From positions 1 through 41,872 of the forward strand of contig JAPSFM010000036.1 of NCBI GenBank assembly GCA_035063885.1: a DNA stretch of 41,872 nt, given 5' to 3'. How positions within the stretch are numbered: the stretch's first letter is position 1; the number at the start of each line of letters is the position of its first letter. Both the position numbers and the translations under genes were made by a program. The notes below the pieces were generated by a model. That model was not told the origin of the DNA. It ran no database searches and saw only the letters and a list, made by a program, of their open reading frames with translations. Below, piece after piece: positions 8,810 to 17,633 of this stretch. Source of the DNA: CAADGY01 sp900696665. GTDB taxonomy: Bacteria > Acidobacteriota > Terriglobia > Bryobacterales > Bryobacteraceae.

Positions 8810-9486
8810 TCTTCCTGCGGCAATCCCTTACCATCGCCGTCAAAGACCTTCGCGCGGAGTTGAGAAGCAAGGAGGCCATCAATGCATCGCTCTCGTTTGC
8901 CATCGTGATCCTGCTGCTGTTCAGCTTCGCTTTCGACCCGAGCTCGGAGCAGACGCGCGAGATCTCCGGAGGACTGTTATGGCTGGTGTTCGCGTTCGCC
9001 GGCGCCCTGGTATTGAATCGCAGCTTCGCCCGCGAACTGACGAACGATTGCCTGGAAGCGCTGATCGCATCCCCTGTTTCCGGCGCGGCGCTGTTTCTGG
9101 GCAAGGCGTTGTCGAACTTCCTCGTGCTGATTGCGATTGAGCTGCTCTCTCTTCCGGTGTTCGGCATTTTCTATAATGTCCGCTGGACTGGGCAATTCTG
9201 GACATTGATGATGATTCTTCTGCTGGCGACGTGGGGCCTGACCGTAATCGGCACCGTGTTCAGCGCCTTGACCGTCAACCTGCGGCTGCGCGAGTTGATG
9301 CTGCCTACGCTGGTGTACCCTATCCTGATACCGGCCCTGCTGCCGGCTATTCAGTTGACCAGCGCGGTGATCGCCGGGCAGCCTCTCACGGCAGACCTGT
9401 ACGCGGGGCTGCGGCTGTTGATCGCTTTCAACATCATTTTCACGGCACTCGCGCTCGGCCTGGTGGAAACAATTCTTGTGGGGTGA
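8806..9486 (+). CDS. ccmB: Haem ABC exporter permease CcmB
   Basis: 226 residues with about six TM helices. It is the integral membrane partner of CcmA. Family features include the amphipathic N-terminus KDLRAELRSKEAINA and the segment LNRSFARELTNDCLEALIASPVS (in the first periplasmic/cytoplasmic loop). The start is GTG at 8806, overlapping the ccmA stop. ccmC follows after three bases. Confidence 0.9.
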   Translation: MIFLRQSLTIAVKDLRAELRSKEAINASLSFAIVILLLFSFAFDPSSEQTREISGGLLWLVFAFAGALVLNRSFARELTNDCLEALIASPVSGAALFLGKALSNFLVLIAIELLSLPVFGIFYNVRWTGQFWTLMMILLLATWGLTVIGTVFSALTVNLRLRELMLPTLVYPILIPALLPAIQLTSAVIAGQPLTADLYAGLRLLIAFNIIFTALALGLVETILVG

Positions 9487-9489
9487 GGT

Positions 9490-10173
9490 ATGCGACGAAA
9501 CATCATGATCGGCCTTTGCGTCATTGCCGCGGCTCTTCTGGCACGTAACCTGAACGTAATTCTGCTGCACCTGCCGGATGAGGCGAGCCAGGGCGCTATC
9601 TACCGGATCTTCTACTTTCATCTGCCCGCGGCGATGACCGCGGGCGCCTGCGCTTTCGTGGCGCTGGCGGCGAGCATTCTGTATCTGGCGACAAAAAATT
9701 TCCGGTACGATTCCATCGCGGTCTCCGTTACCGAAGTGGGGCTCGCCTTCGGCGCGATGGTGCTGGCAACGGGTATGATCTGGGCGCGCATCATCTGGGG
9801 AATCTGGTGGACCTGGGACGCCCGGCTGACATCGATGCTGATTGTCTGGTTGATGTACGCCGGTTACCTGATGCTGAGACGCGCGATTGACGAGCCGACG
9901 GCGAGAGCGCGCAACGCGGCGGTGCTTTCGATATTCATCGCGCCCGGCGTCTATATCACTTGGAAGTCCATAGAATGGTGGCGCACGCAGCACCCCGGGC
10001 CCGTCCTCAGCATACGCGGCGGCGGCGGAATGGCTCCGGGTATGGAGTCTGCGGCTTACTGGAACCTGCTCGCACTGGGTCTGATCGCGGTTGTACTGGT
10101 GATGGTCAGAATGCAGCAGGAAACCTACCAGCGCCGGCTCGATGCTTTGCGGCGCGAGGCACATGTGCTTTAA
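9490..10173 (+). CDS. ccmC: Haem-handling protein CcmC
   Basis: 227 residues with six TM helices. CcmC binds haem on the outer face of the inner membrane and loads it onto CcmE. The WWD motif is intact (about residues 98-108, WGIWWTWDARL), and a family His lies in YFHLPAA (near 40). ccmB ends three bases upstream; a ccmD-like gene follows after 49 bases. The tail after residue 200 is basic and cytoplasmic. Confidence 0.92.
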   Translation: MRRNIMIGLCVIAAALLARNLNVILLHLPDEASQGAIYRIFYFHLPAAMTAGACAFVALAASILYLATKNFRYDSIAVSVTEVGLAFGAMVLATGMIWARIIWGIWWTWDARLTSMLIVWLMYAGYLMLRRAIDEPTARARNAAVLSIFIAPGVYITWKSIEWWRTQHPGPVLSIRGGGGMAPGMESAAYWNLLALGLIAVVLVMVRMQQETYQRRLDALRREAHVL

Positions 10174-10222
10174 GTTTTTTCACCTGCTGCCGCGATAAAG
10201 CGATACTGGAGAACGAATCGTT

Positions 10223-10381
10223 ATGGACGAGCGCAATTTCACTTACATGTTCTATGGCTTTCTCGCGGCCTGGCTGATTCTGGTTGCCTACGTCGTGCTC
10301 CTGGTCCTGCGGGAAAAGAAGATTGAGCGCGAGATGGAAAGCCTGAAGAGAATGGTGGAAGACCGGGGGCACAAGTCATGA
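10223..10381 (+). CDS. ccmD: CcmD-like small membrane protein
   Basis: 52 residues. One TM helix (about 10-29, FYGFLAAWLILVAYVVLLVL) is followed by a highly charged helix (about 30-52) rich in Lys and Glu. CcmD is a small protein of this topology that helps CcmABC release holo-CcmE, and it normally sits just after ccmC, as here. Sequence conservation in the family is poor, so the call rests on size, topology and position. Its TGA stop overlaps the ATG of the next gene (ATGA at 10378-10381), which couples the Ccm operon to the sugar-acid genes downstream. Confidence 0.75.
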   Translation: MDERNFTYMFYGFLAAWLILVAYVVLLVLREKKIEREMESLKRMVEDRGHKS

Positions 10382-11724
10382 AGAGGCGCAACATTCTTCG
10401 CATGGCCACGGCCGGCGCCGTGGGCAGTCTCATGACAAAGCGCGAGGCGGCGGCGCAGGCACGGGTGCAACGTGCGACCAGCGGCATGCCGTCTCCCAAA
10501 ATCAGGGACATCACCGCCGTTGAAACTGCGCCGGCCGGCCTGCGGCTCACGGTGGTGAAGGTGACGACCGACCAGGACGGATTGTACGGCTACGGTTGCG
10601 CCACTTTTACCCAACGTGCGGACCTGGTGCGCCCCGCCGTTGAACGATACCTCAAGCCGCTCCTGGTGGGCAAGCCTGCCGACCGCATCGAAGACACCTG
10701 GCAGATGTGCTACAACAGCTCCTACTGGCGTAACGGGCCGGTGCTCAACAACGCGATCAGCGGAGTAGACCAGGCGCTGTGGGACATCAAGGGCCGCCAG
10801 GCCGGTATGCCCGTGTATCAATTGCTGGGCGGCAAGGCGCGGGAAGCCGCCGATTGCTACGGCCATGCCAGCGGCAGCGAGATCGAGGAAGTCATCGATA
10901 GCGCCAGGAAGTGGATGGACCGCGGCTTTCGCCACGTACGGATACAGGTTGGCGTGCCGGGCATGGCCGGTTACGGTTCCGGGCGCGGCGCGGCAAAAGT
11001 TGAGGCGCTGCATTCGGCTCCGGTTTTTGAACCTGCCGTTTACATCCGGCGCGCGCTGGCGCTGTTCGAGCGGGCGCGGAAAGAGCTCGGCGGCGAAATA
11101 GAATTGCTCCATGACGTTCACGAGCGCATCAGTCAAAGCCAGGCCCTGCAATTCGCGAAAGACGTGGAGAAGTTCCGGCTGTTCTTCCTGGAAGACCCGG
11201 TCTCGCCGGAAGACATCGCGTGGTTCCGGCTCATACGCCAGCAGTGCACCACACCGCTAGCGATGGGCGAGCTGTTCAACAGCCCGCACGAATGGAACCC
11301 GTTGATCGCCGAAAGGCTCATCGACTACATCCGGGTGCACGTAACACAGGCCGGCGGATTAACACCCTGCCGGAAAATGGCGGCGATGGGCGAAATCTTC
11401 GGTGTCAAGACCGCCTGGCACGGTCCGGGAGACGTTTCTCCCGTCGGACATGCCGCCAACGTGGCACTCGACCTTGCCTGCTACAACTTCGGCATCCAGG
11501 AATACTCCGCGTTCAATGAGCGCACGCAGGAAGTGTTTCAGGGCTGCCCCGTCATGAAGAGCGGTTACCTGTATGCAAACGAAGCTCCCGGTTGGGGTAT
11601 CGAGGTGAACGAAAAGCTGGCCGCGAAGTACCCGTTCGGGACATTCGAAAGCGGCGAACGCGGGCGTCTGAACGGCGGATGGGGCGAGATTCGCCGCCGT
11701 GACGGAACCATCATCAAACAATAG
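10378..11724 (+). CDS. Enolase-superfamily dehydratase, mannonate dehydratase/RspA-like, with export signal
   Basis: 448 residues. Enolase-superfamily enzymes of the ManD/RspA branch dehydrate sugar acids such as D-mannonate. The metal-ligand pattern is visible as Asp in LLHDVHERI, Glu in FLEDPVSPED and Glu in MGELFNSP. The ManD-type catalytic DxH (HDVH), an Arg and Tyr in VRIQVGVPGMAGYG, and the C-terminal WHGPGDVSPVGHAAN with GIQE are present. Unusually for a sugar-acid dehydratase, the N-terminus (MKRRNILRMATAGAVGSLM) looks like a Tat-type or lipoprotein-like signal, so it may act in the periplasm. Start overlaps the ccmD-like stop. Many family members have low or no dehydratase activity, so the substrate is uncertain. 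Confidence 0.8.
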   Translation: MKRRNILRMATAGAVGSLMTKREAAAQARVQRATSGMPSPKIRDITAVETAPAGLRLTVVKVTTDQDGLYGYGCATFTQRADLVRPAVERYLKPLLVGKPADRIEDTWQMCYNSSYWRNGPVLNNAISGVDQALWDIKGRQAGMPVYQLLGGKAREAADCYGHASGSEIEEVIDSARKWMDRGFRHVRIQVGVPGMAGYGSGRGAAKVEALHSAPVFEPAVYIRRALALFERARKELGGEIELLHDVHERISQSQALQFAKDVEKFRLFFLEDPVSPEDIAWFRLIRQQCTTPLAMGELFNSPHEWNPLIAERLIDYIRVHVTQAGGLTPCRKMAAMGEIFGVKTAWHGPGDVSPVGHAANVALDLACYNFGIQEYSAFNERTQEVFQGCPVMKSGYLYANEAPGWGIEVNEKLAAKYPFGTFESGERGRLNGGWGEIRRRDGTIIKQ

Positions 11725-11733
11725 GAATACAAA

Positions 11734-12084
11734 ATGTTTGAAGGTCCCCTGCCTCTCGAAACCACTCCGGCCGAAATCCGGAGCCGCATGCAGTCGGGCG
11801 AGCGGATTCAATTGATCGATGTTCGCGAACCCGCCGAGCACCAGGTTGCGCGGATCGAGAATGCCCAACTCATCCCGATGGGCGACGTACCTTCGCGCCT
11901 TCAGACTATCGAACAGGCGGCGGACGATGCAGCAACCGTGGTGGTTTTCTGCCACCACGGCGTACGCAGCTTGCACGTGGCCAACTGGCTTCGCGGACAG
12001 GGGGTGGAAAACGTCCAGAGCATGCAGGGCGGCATCGACCGCTGGAGCCTGGAAATCGACCCGGACGTACCGCGGTACACTTAA
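11734..12084 (+). CDS. Single-domain rhodanese-like sulfurtransferase
   Basis: 116 residues comprising one rhodanese domain. The active-site loop is FCHHGVRS (about 70-77), with Cys and the CxxGxR pattern of catalytically competent rhodaneses. The upstream CH2A-like segment IQLIDVREPAEHQVARI (about 25-41) and the terminal GGIDRWS are also typical. Rhodaneses transfer sulfane sulfur to thiols or cyanide. It lies nine bases after one enolase-superfamily gene and eight before another, clearly in the same transcript. The role is unknown; it has no signal peptide and should be cytoplasmic. Confidence 0.88.
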   Translation: MFEGPLPLETTPAEIRSRMQSGERIQLIDVREPAEHQVARIENAQLIPMGDVPSRLQTIEQAADDAATVVVFCHHGVRSLHVANWLRGQGVENVQSMQGGIDRWSLEIDPDVPRYT

Positions 12085-12092
12085 GCCTGACT

Positions 12093-13316
12093 ATGAAGCG
12101 CCGGCACTTTCTGGCACAGAGCACGGTTGCGCCGCTGCTCCAGGCTGCTCCACAGGCGGGCGGCCGTCCAGCCTTGAAAATCACTGATATCAAGACCTTC
12201 CTGGTAGGAGCGGGAGGCCGGAACCTGGTCTTTGTAAAAGTCGAGACCGACCAGGGTATCCACGGCATCGGCGAAGCTTATTCCTGCGGTCCCGACGAAG
12301 CGACGGCGGCCACCATCGCCGACTTCAAGACCTGGCTGGTGGGACAGGACCCTCGAAACATCGAACATATCTGGGCCACCCTGTACAATTTCACACGCTT
12401 CCCCGGCGGGCTGGTAGTGAATGCGGCGATGAGCGGCATCGAGCACGCGTTGTGGGACATCGCTGGAAAGGCAGCCGGACTGCCCGTTTACATGCTGCTG
12501 GGCGGGAAGGTCCGCGAGCGCATCCGCGTGTACCAGAGCGCCGGCGGCGGCGAACCCTCGCAAGTGGCAGAAAATGCGAAACGGCTGGTGGAAAAATACG
12601 GCTATACAGCGGTGAAGATGCAGCCGCATCCGCCGAAAGGAAATGCCCTTCCCTACAACGCCGTGACCAGGGCGGCGGGACAGCGGGTGCGCGCTGTGCG
12701 CGAAGCGCTGGGGCCCGACGTGGACATCGGCGTAGACGTGCACGCGAAGTTCTTCGAAGTCTCCCGCGCTATCCGCGTAGCGCGGGAGATTGAGCCTTAT
12801 CATCCCATGTGGCTGGAGGAGCCCATCCGCCCGGAAAACCCCGATGCCATGGCCAAGATCGCAGCGCATGTGAACATTCCGCTCGCGAGCGGCGAATGCA
12901 ACTACACGAAATTCGAATTTCGCGATATCCTCGCCCTTCAGGCGCTGGACATCATTCAACCGGATATTTGCGTGTGCGGCGGAGTGATGGAGATGAAGAA
13001 GATTGCGGCGATGGCGGAAGCTCACTATGTGATGGTGGCGCCGCACAACCCCATGGGACCCCTGGCAACCACCGTCAACGTGCACTTCGCAGCCAGCACG
13101 CCGAACTTTCTCGTGCTCGAATACCACCCTGACGATACCGCGCCGCGGAAAGACCTGCTCAAAGAGCCGCTCATGGTGAAAGATGGTTACATACCCGTAC
13201 CGGTAAAGCCGGGCTGGGGCGTCGAGTTGAACGAGGAAGCCTTCCGGCACTATCCGGCCAAACGCTGGCATCGGGGATTCGATTACCGGGAAGATGGCTC
13301 CGTGGCGTTTATCTGA
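12093..13316 (+). CDS. Enolase-superfamily sugar-acid dehydratase, galactonate dehydratase-like
   Basis: 407 residues. It has the two-domain MR/MLE architecture: the N-terminal capping domain (about 27-150, including FVKVETDQGIHGIGEAY) and a barrel with metal ligands in IGVDVHAKF, LEEPIRPEN and ASGECNY. The DxH in the second strand and APHNPMGPLATTVNVH near the C-terminus fit the D-galactonate dehydratase-like branch. The N-terminus KRRHFLAQSTVAPLLQA suggests an export signal, as in the paralogue at 10378. The real substrate may be another aldonic acid. It is eight bases downstream of the rhodanese. Confidence 0.8.
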   Translation: MKRRHFLAQSTVAPLLQAAPQAGGRPALKITDIKTFLVGAGGRNLVFVKVETDQGIHGIGEAYSCGPDEATAATIADFKTWLVGQDPRNIEHIWATLYNFTRFPGGLVVNAAMSGIEHALWDIAGKAAGLPVYMLLGGKVRERIRVYQSAGGGEPSQVAENAKRLVEKYGYTAVKMQPHPPKGNALPYNAVTRAAGQRVRAVREALGPDVDIGVDVHAKFFEVSRAIRVAREIEPYHPMWLEEPIRPENPDAMAKIAAHVNIPLASGECNYTKFEFRDILALQALDIIQPDICVCGGVMEMKKIAAMAEAHYVMVAPHNPMGPLATTVNVHFAASTPNFLVLEYHPDDTAPRKDLLKEPLMVKDGYIPVPVKPGWGVELNEEAFRHYPAKRWHRGFDYREDGSVAFI

Positions 13317-13326
13317 ACCGGCGCAT

Positions 13327-13342
13327 CCGGCGTCGTCGCCGG
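13327..13342 (+). terminator. Possible hairpin after the sugar-acid operon
   Basis: CCGGCG at 13327-13332 and CGCCGG at 13337-13342 form a perfect six-base-pair GC stem with a TCGT loop, ten bases after the dehydratase stop. No T-run follows, so termination by this hairpin alone is uncertain. The rest of 13343-13577 holds no supported gene. Confidence 0.3.
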
Positions 13343-13577
13343 TCAGCGGCGCGGGGGCACTGCCGGCATCATTCCTCCGCGCGCGATGCGCCATTGCGGC
13401 CTGTTCGCCCGGCTTCATGGTGGAAGCAAATCACCTTTTCCCAGCGGAGGAGTTTACAGGCCCGATCGCCGGAAGTATATTGCCATTCGGCTCTGTCCCG
13501 CGCACACTGTGGCCCCTCACCACCTCGATAGGCGCACCCGGCGCTCGGTCCGGCTCAGCCAATGATAGAGTCTTCAT

Positions 13578-15290
13578 GTGAGGGCAAGCTATCATTTCCT
13601 GGCTGTTTCTGCGTCCGTGTTACTGCTGCAGGCGGCGGATGCCGATCTGATCCTGCACAACGGAAAAATCGTTACCGTCGACCGGAATTTTTCCATTCGT
13701 CAGGCGGTGGCAATCAAGGGCGGCAAGATCGCAGCCGCCGGAACCAGTGAGGCCATTCTCAAAGCGGAACGTGGAACCGAGACACGTGTAATTGACCTGA
13801 AAGGCCGTATGGTTCTACCCGGCCTGATCGACGCGCACGTTCATCCACTGGGCGCGGGGCTGAGCGAATTTCGCGCTCCTCTTCCTCCGCTCGACTCCTA
13901 CGCGGCCGTTCAATCCTACATCCGGGAGCAGGCGAAGCTGACACCAAAAGGACAGTGGATTGTCGTGCCCCGCACATTTCCAACACGCCTCAAAGAGATG
14001 CGCATGCCTACACGCAAGGTGCTCGACGCCGCCAAAGAGCATCCCGTCATGTTCGACGCCAGCTACGTTTGGGTAGTGAACTCGAAAGCGCTGGAGGTTA
14101 GCGGCATCGACCGGAACACGCCCAACCCGCCCGGCGGCGTCATCGTAAGAGACGAAAAGGGAGATCCGAACGGAATTCTGAAAAACGCCGGTGCATTGCT
14201 GAAGGGCCTGAGGCGCACCAAGACGTTCAGCGAGGAAGAGAGGCTGCAAGCGCTCGAAGCGATGCTTAAACGTTATGCCGCGGCCGGCCTCACTACCATC
14301 GGAGATCGCGCCGTGAGCCAGGGTAGCGTGGCACTCTATAGAAAACTACGCGCACGCGGTCCGCTCCCTGTGCGTGCGGTACTGACGTGGCGGTTGGGAT
14401 CCGTTCCGCCGGCGGAGGAAGTGGCCACCGTGATCCGGAAATCGGACTGGACAACGAATCAAGGCGACAACTGGCTGAAATTCGGCGCCTTCAAATTAAC
14501 GCTGGATGGCGGCATGACCATCGGCACCGCTTACCAGCGGCATCCTTACGGTGTCTTCGGAAAACAGCTCTATGGTCAAACGGACCCGGACGATCGCGGC
14601 CAGCGCTTCATCCCAGTCGGGAAGCTCGCTTCCATTCTCGATGCCGCCCGCGATAAGGGATGGCAGTTGACCGCTCATTCGCAAGGCGGGGGCGCCGTGG
14701 ATGCCCTGCTCGACGCGTTTGAGACACTCGATCGCGAAAGGCCTATCGCGCCGACGCGCTCACACGTGATGCATGCCAGTTTTCAAAGCCCCGAAGCCAT
14801 CGCCCGAATGAAGCGTTTCGGGGTGCTAGCGGACGCACAGGCGGCATGGCTCTATCTGGATGGCCCGGCGCTCACAAAAGTGTTTGGCAACGACGGCATG
14901 CGCTACTTCTACCCGCTGCGGTCGTACGTGGACGCCGGCATCATCGTCGCCGGGGGCAGCGACCACATGATCGGATTCGATAAGAACTCGGCGGTGAATC
15001 CTTACAATCCGTTCCTTGGCATGTGGACCGCGGTCACACGCAAGATGAAGGACGGCGCTGTCCTTCACCCGGAAGAACGGATCTCGCGAGAAGAGGCGCT
15101 TAAGATGTACACGATCTGGGCCGCTTATCTACAATTCGACGACGGGAAAAAGGGATCTATCGAGCCGGGCAAGCTCGCCGATCTGGTCGTCATCGATCGC
15201 GACTATATGACGTGTCCGGAAGATCAGATCAAAGCAGTCGAACCGGTAGCCACCATCATCGGCGGCAAGATCGTATGGGAGCGGAAGTAA
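13578..15290 (+). CDS. Exported amidohydrolase, YtcJ-like
   Basis: 570 residues, metal-dependent hydrolase of the amidohydrolase superfamily. After a signal-like N-terminus (about 1-20) come the beta-sandwich strand DLILHNGKIVTVD and the metal-binding GLIDAHVHPLG (HxH, about residues 80-90). Later ligand regions are KFGAFKLTLDGGM, LTAHSQGGGAVD, RSHVMHASFQ and the Asp in AGGSDHMIG. The order and length match the YtcJ/N-substituted formamide deformylase-like group, whose substrates are mostly unknown. The start is GTG: a TAG at 13566-13568 closes the frame upstream, and the ATG at 13575 is followed at once by a stop. It is 261 bases after the dehydratase gene and converges on aqpZ. Confidence 0.82.
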   Translation: MRASYHFLAVSASVLLLQAADADLILHNGKIVTVDRNFSIRQAVAIKGGKIAAAGTSEAILKAERGTETRVIDLKGRMVLPGLIDAHVHPLGAGLSEFRAPLPPLDSYAAVQSYIREQAKLTPKGQWIVVPRTFPTRLKEMRMPTRKVLDAAKEHPVMFDASYVWVVNSKALEVSGIDRNTPNPPGGVIVRDEKGDPNGILKNAGALLKGLRRTKTFSEEERLQALEAMLKRYAAAGLTTIGDRAVSQGSVALYRKLRARGPLPVRAVLTWRLGSVPPAEEVATVIRKSDWTTNQGDNWLKFGAFKLTLDGGMTIGTAYQRHPYGVFGKQLYGQTDPDDRGQRFIPVGKLASILDAARDKGWQLTAHSQGGGAVDALLDAFETLDRERPIAPTRSHVMHASFQSPEAIARMKRFGVLADAQAAWLYLDGPALTKVFGNDGMRYFYPLRSYVDAGIIVAGGSDHMIGFDKNSAVNPYNPFLGMWTAVTRKMKDGAVLHPEERISREEALKMYTIWAAYLQFDDGKKGSIEPGKLADLVVIDRDYMTCPEDQIKAVEPVATIIGGKIVWERK

Positions 15291-15305
15291 CGCTCCCAGG
15301 ATCTC

Positions 15306-16031
15306 TTAGGCACCTGCGGAGCGGGCCCTCAGCGCTGCGGGTTCCTTCGCAATAGCCCCGTATATTACGGCTCCGATAGCTGCTCCAACGATCGGTGCTA
15401 CCCAGAACAGCCAAAGCTGTTCAAGCGCCCAGCCGCCGGCGAATAATGCCGGGCCGGTGCTGCGTGCCGGATTGACGGAGGTGTTCGTAACGGGGATGCC
15501 GATCAGGTGGATGAGCGTAAGCCCGAGTCCAATGGCGATGGGCGCGAACCCCTGCGGCGCGCGCCTGTCGGTCGCACCCATAATGATGAGCAGGAAGGCG
15601 CACGTCAGTACCAACTCAGCGACCAGACAGGCCATCAGGGAATAGCCGCCAGGCGAGTGCTGGGCGTATCCATTGGAAGCAAAACCAGCCGCCAGAGTGA
15701 ACCCCGCCTTACCGCTGGCGATGACATACAACATACCGGCTGCGGCAATCGCGCCGATGACCTGAGCGCCAATGTAAGCGCCCAACTCGGAAGCTGGAAA
15801 TCTTCGGCCTACAGCCAGCCCCACCGAAACCGCGGGGTTCAGATGGGCTCCCGAGATATGACCGATCGCATAGGCCATGGTCAGCACCGTGAGCCCGAAA
15901 GCGAGAGCTACTCCATGAAAGCCGATTCCAAGGCCGGGAAACGCCGCTGCGAGGACCGCGCTGCCGCAGCCTCCGAACACAAGCCAGAAGGTGCCGATGC
16001 ATTCGGCAAACGCTCGTTTTTGTAGTGACAT
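15306..16031 (-). CDS. aqpZ: Aquaporin Z family water channel
   Basis: 241 residues. An MIP-family channel with six TM helices and two NPA boxes, GAHLNPAVSVG and TSVNPARSTGPA; the Arg after the second NPA is the selectivity-filter Arg. The His in the fifth helix region (IHLIGIPVTNTS) and the narrow-filter pattern suit an orthodox AqpZ rather than a glycerol facilitator. I place the start at the ATG ending at 16031, because GGAGGA lies just upstream and the protein then begins MSLQKRAFAECIG as expected; a longer open frame reaching 16172 adds non-family sequence. It has its own upstream region of 224 bases and converges with the amidohydrolase, 15 bases apart. Confidence 0.93.
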   Translation of the reverse strand: MSLQKRAFAECIGTFWLVFGGCGSAVLAAAFPGLGIGFHGVALAFGLTVLTMAYAIGHISGAHLNPAVSVGLAVGRRFPASELGAYIGAQVIGAIAAAGMLYVIASGKAGFTLAAGFASNGYAQHSPGGYSLMACLVAELVLTCAFLLIIMGATDRRAPQGFAPIAIGLGLTLIHLIGIPVTNTSVNPARSTGPALFAGGWALEQLWLFWVAPIVGAAIGAVIYGAIAKEPAALRARSAGA

Positions 16032-16255
16032 ACTATCCTCCTTTTCGGAAGCCCACCAATGCTGTTCCACTCCCGGACGGTCGTGGCCAGGAAAGCTGCA
16101 CGAGCGAGCCAACGCTCCGCAAGCAAGCCACGGACCGCATTCGAACTTACACGTTTTCCCGCCAGTTATCACAATCTCAACAAGCCGTTCGTCTCAAGTG
16201 CGGACGAAAGTCTCGCGACAGAGACGTGTTCGATGCAGGCTTCGCGGTTAAGATC

Positions 16256-17626
16256 CTATTCGGTGAGGTGCGCCGTCCCCACCTTGGCAGACAGCAAACG
16301 GTACAGGGTCGCACGGCTGACACCAAGAATTTCGGCGGCACGGGTCTTGTCGCCCCCGAGTTGATCGACGACACGCCGCGCGTGGATACGCTGTATCTCG
16401 TCCAACGAAACCAAAGGCGCCGGTGCGGAGGCATCCGGCTGGGAAGCGCTGCCGAACAGGTCGGGAAGATCCTGCACATCAAGCTTGGTCGAATCCGTCA
16501 TCATGCAGGCGTAGCCAATGACGTTTTCGAGTTCCCGTATATTTCCCGGCCAGCGATAGCGCAGCAACGCCGCCTCCGCGCGCCGGCTGATCCCAACGAT
16601 CGGCTTGTTGTAGGTTTGCGCAAAATGCTGAATGAAATGATGCAAAAGAAGCGGCAGATCATCTTTGCGTTCTTCGAGCGACGGAAGCTTCATCTGCACC
16701 ATGGAGAGCCTGAAAAACAGGTCTTCCCGGAAATCTCCGTCTTTCATCGACGTCCGCAGGTCCCGGTTGGTGGCCGCGAGGATTCGGACATTTACTTTGC
16801 GGATCGCGAGAGAACCGACCCTCTGAAACTCCTGGTTCTGCACCGCACGCAACAGCTTGGGCTGAGCCGCTAGCGGCATCTCGCCGATTTCATCCAGAAA
16901 CAGCGTTCCGTTATTCGCATGCTCGAACAACCCTACCTTGTCCTGGACGGCGCCTGTAAAGGCACCCCGGACGTGTCCGAACAGTTCACTCTCTAAAAGG
17001 TTTTCCGGAATCGCCGCGCAGTTGGCGACAACAAAGGGCCCACCGGCTACGGGACTGAGCGAGTGGATCGCACGTGCCACCAACTCCTTGCCGGTTCCGG
17101 TATCACCCGTGATCAGGGCGGTTCGAAAATGCGGAGCAATCCGGCGGATTCGTGCGAACACGTCGAGCATCAGCGGGCTACGGCCGATAATCCCTTCGAA
17201 CCGGCAGGCTTTCACCATCTCCTCGCTCAGTTCGTCCGCCCGATTGCGGTGCTGGACGTCCGCGATGAGACGATCGATCCGCTCGCGCAGCTTGCCGATC
17301 TGTAGCGGCTTGTCCAGGTAGTCGCTGGCGCCTTTCTGCATCGCCTCAACAGCAGTCTCACTAGAGTAATGAGCGGTAATCAGAATGACTTCAGTAGCCG
17401 GATCGATGCCAATGATGCTTTCAAGCATCTCGAGCCCCGACAACTTGGGCATGATCAGATCGAGAAGGACAATCTGCGGGCGCAGGCGGCGGACCAAGTC
17501 GAGACCCGCTTCCGGATCTTCTGTAGTGAGGATCTCCAGATCGTCACGCTTCAGCGCCGCCCTGACAAGCGCGAGGGACTCCGGATCGTCGTCAATGGCG
17601 AGCAGCGTTATGGCGCGGCGGTTCAC
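16256..17626 (-). CDS. Sigma-54-dependent response regulator, NtrC family
   Basis: 456 residues from the GTG at 17626, which has GAGG five bases upstream and lies seven bases after the kinase stop. An ATG at 17683 would add 19 residues and overlap the kinase. Domains: receiver (5-120, acidic IDDD, phosphoacceptor D56 in LLDLIMP, conserved Lys in DKP), AAA+ (about 150-390, Walker A GDTGTGKE, sigma-54-contact GAFTGA, Walker B LFLDEIGEMPL, and the Arg-finger region), and a Fis-type helix-turn-helix at the C-terminus (TRAAEILGVSRATLYRLL). All parts needed for sigma-54 activation are intact. It is the last gene of the GTPase operon and the cognate partner of the hybrid kinase. No clear -24/-12 promoter was found in the window. 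Confidence 0.92.
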   Translation of the reverse strand: MNRRAITLLAIDDDPESLALVRAALKRDDLEILTTEDPEAGLDLVRRLRPQIVLLDLIMPKLSGLEMLESIIGIDPATEVILITAHYSSETAVEAMQKGASDYLDKPLQIGKLRERIDRLIADVQHRNRADELSEEMVKACRFEGIIGRSPLMLDVFARIRRIAPHFRTALITGDTGTGKELVARAIHSLSPVAGGPFVVANCAAIPENLLESELFGHVRGAFTGAVQDKVGLFEHANNGTLFLDEIGEMPLAAQPKLLRAVQNQEFQRVGSLAIRKVNVRILAATNRDLRTSMKDGDFREDLFFRLSMVQMKLPSLEERKDDLPLLLHHFIQHFAQTYNKPIVGISRRAEAALLRYRWPGNIRELENVIGYACMMTDSTKLDVQDLPDLFGSASQPDASAPAPLVSLDEIQRIHARRVVDQLGGDKTRAAEILGVSRATLYRLLSAKVGTAHLTE

Positions 17627-17633
17627 TACCTCA

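Noticed and set aside
13294..13581. Plus-strand frame of 95 codons between the dehydratase and the amidohydrolase
   Set aside because: It starts inside the dehydratase gene, has no RBS and no family resemblance; the minus-strand reading of the same stretch is no better.
16032..16172. N-terminal extension of the aquaporin (about 47 residues)
   Set aside because: The extension is not family-like, and a strong GGAGGA sits just before the ATG ending at 16031.
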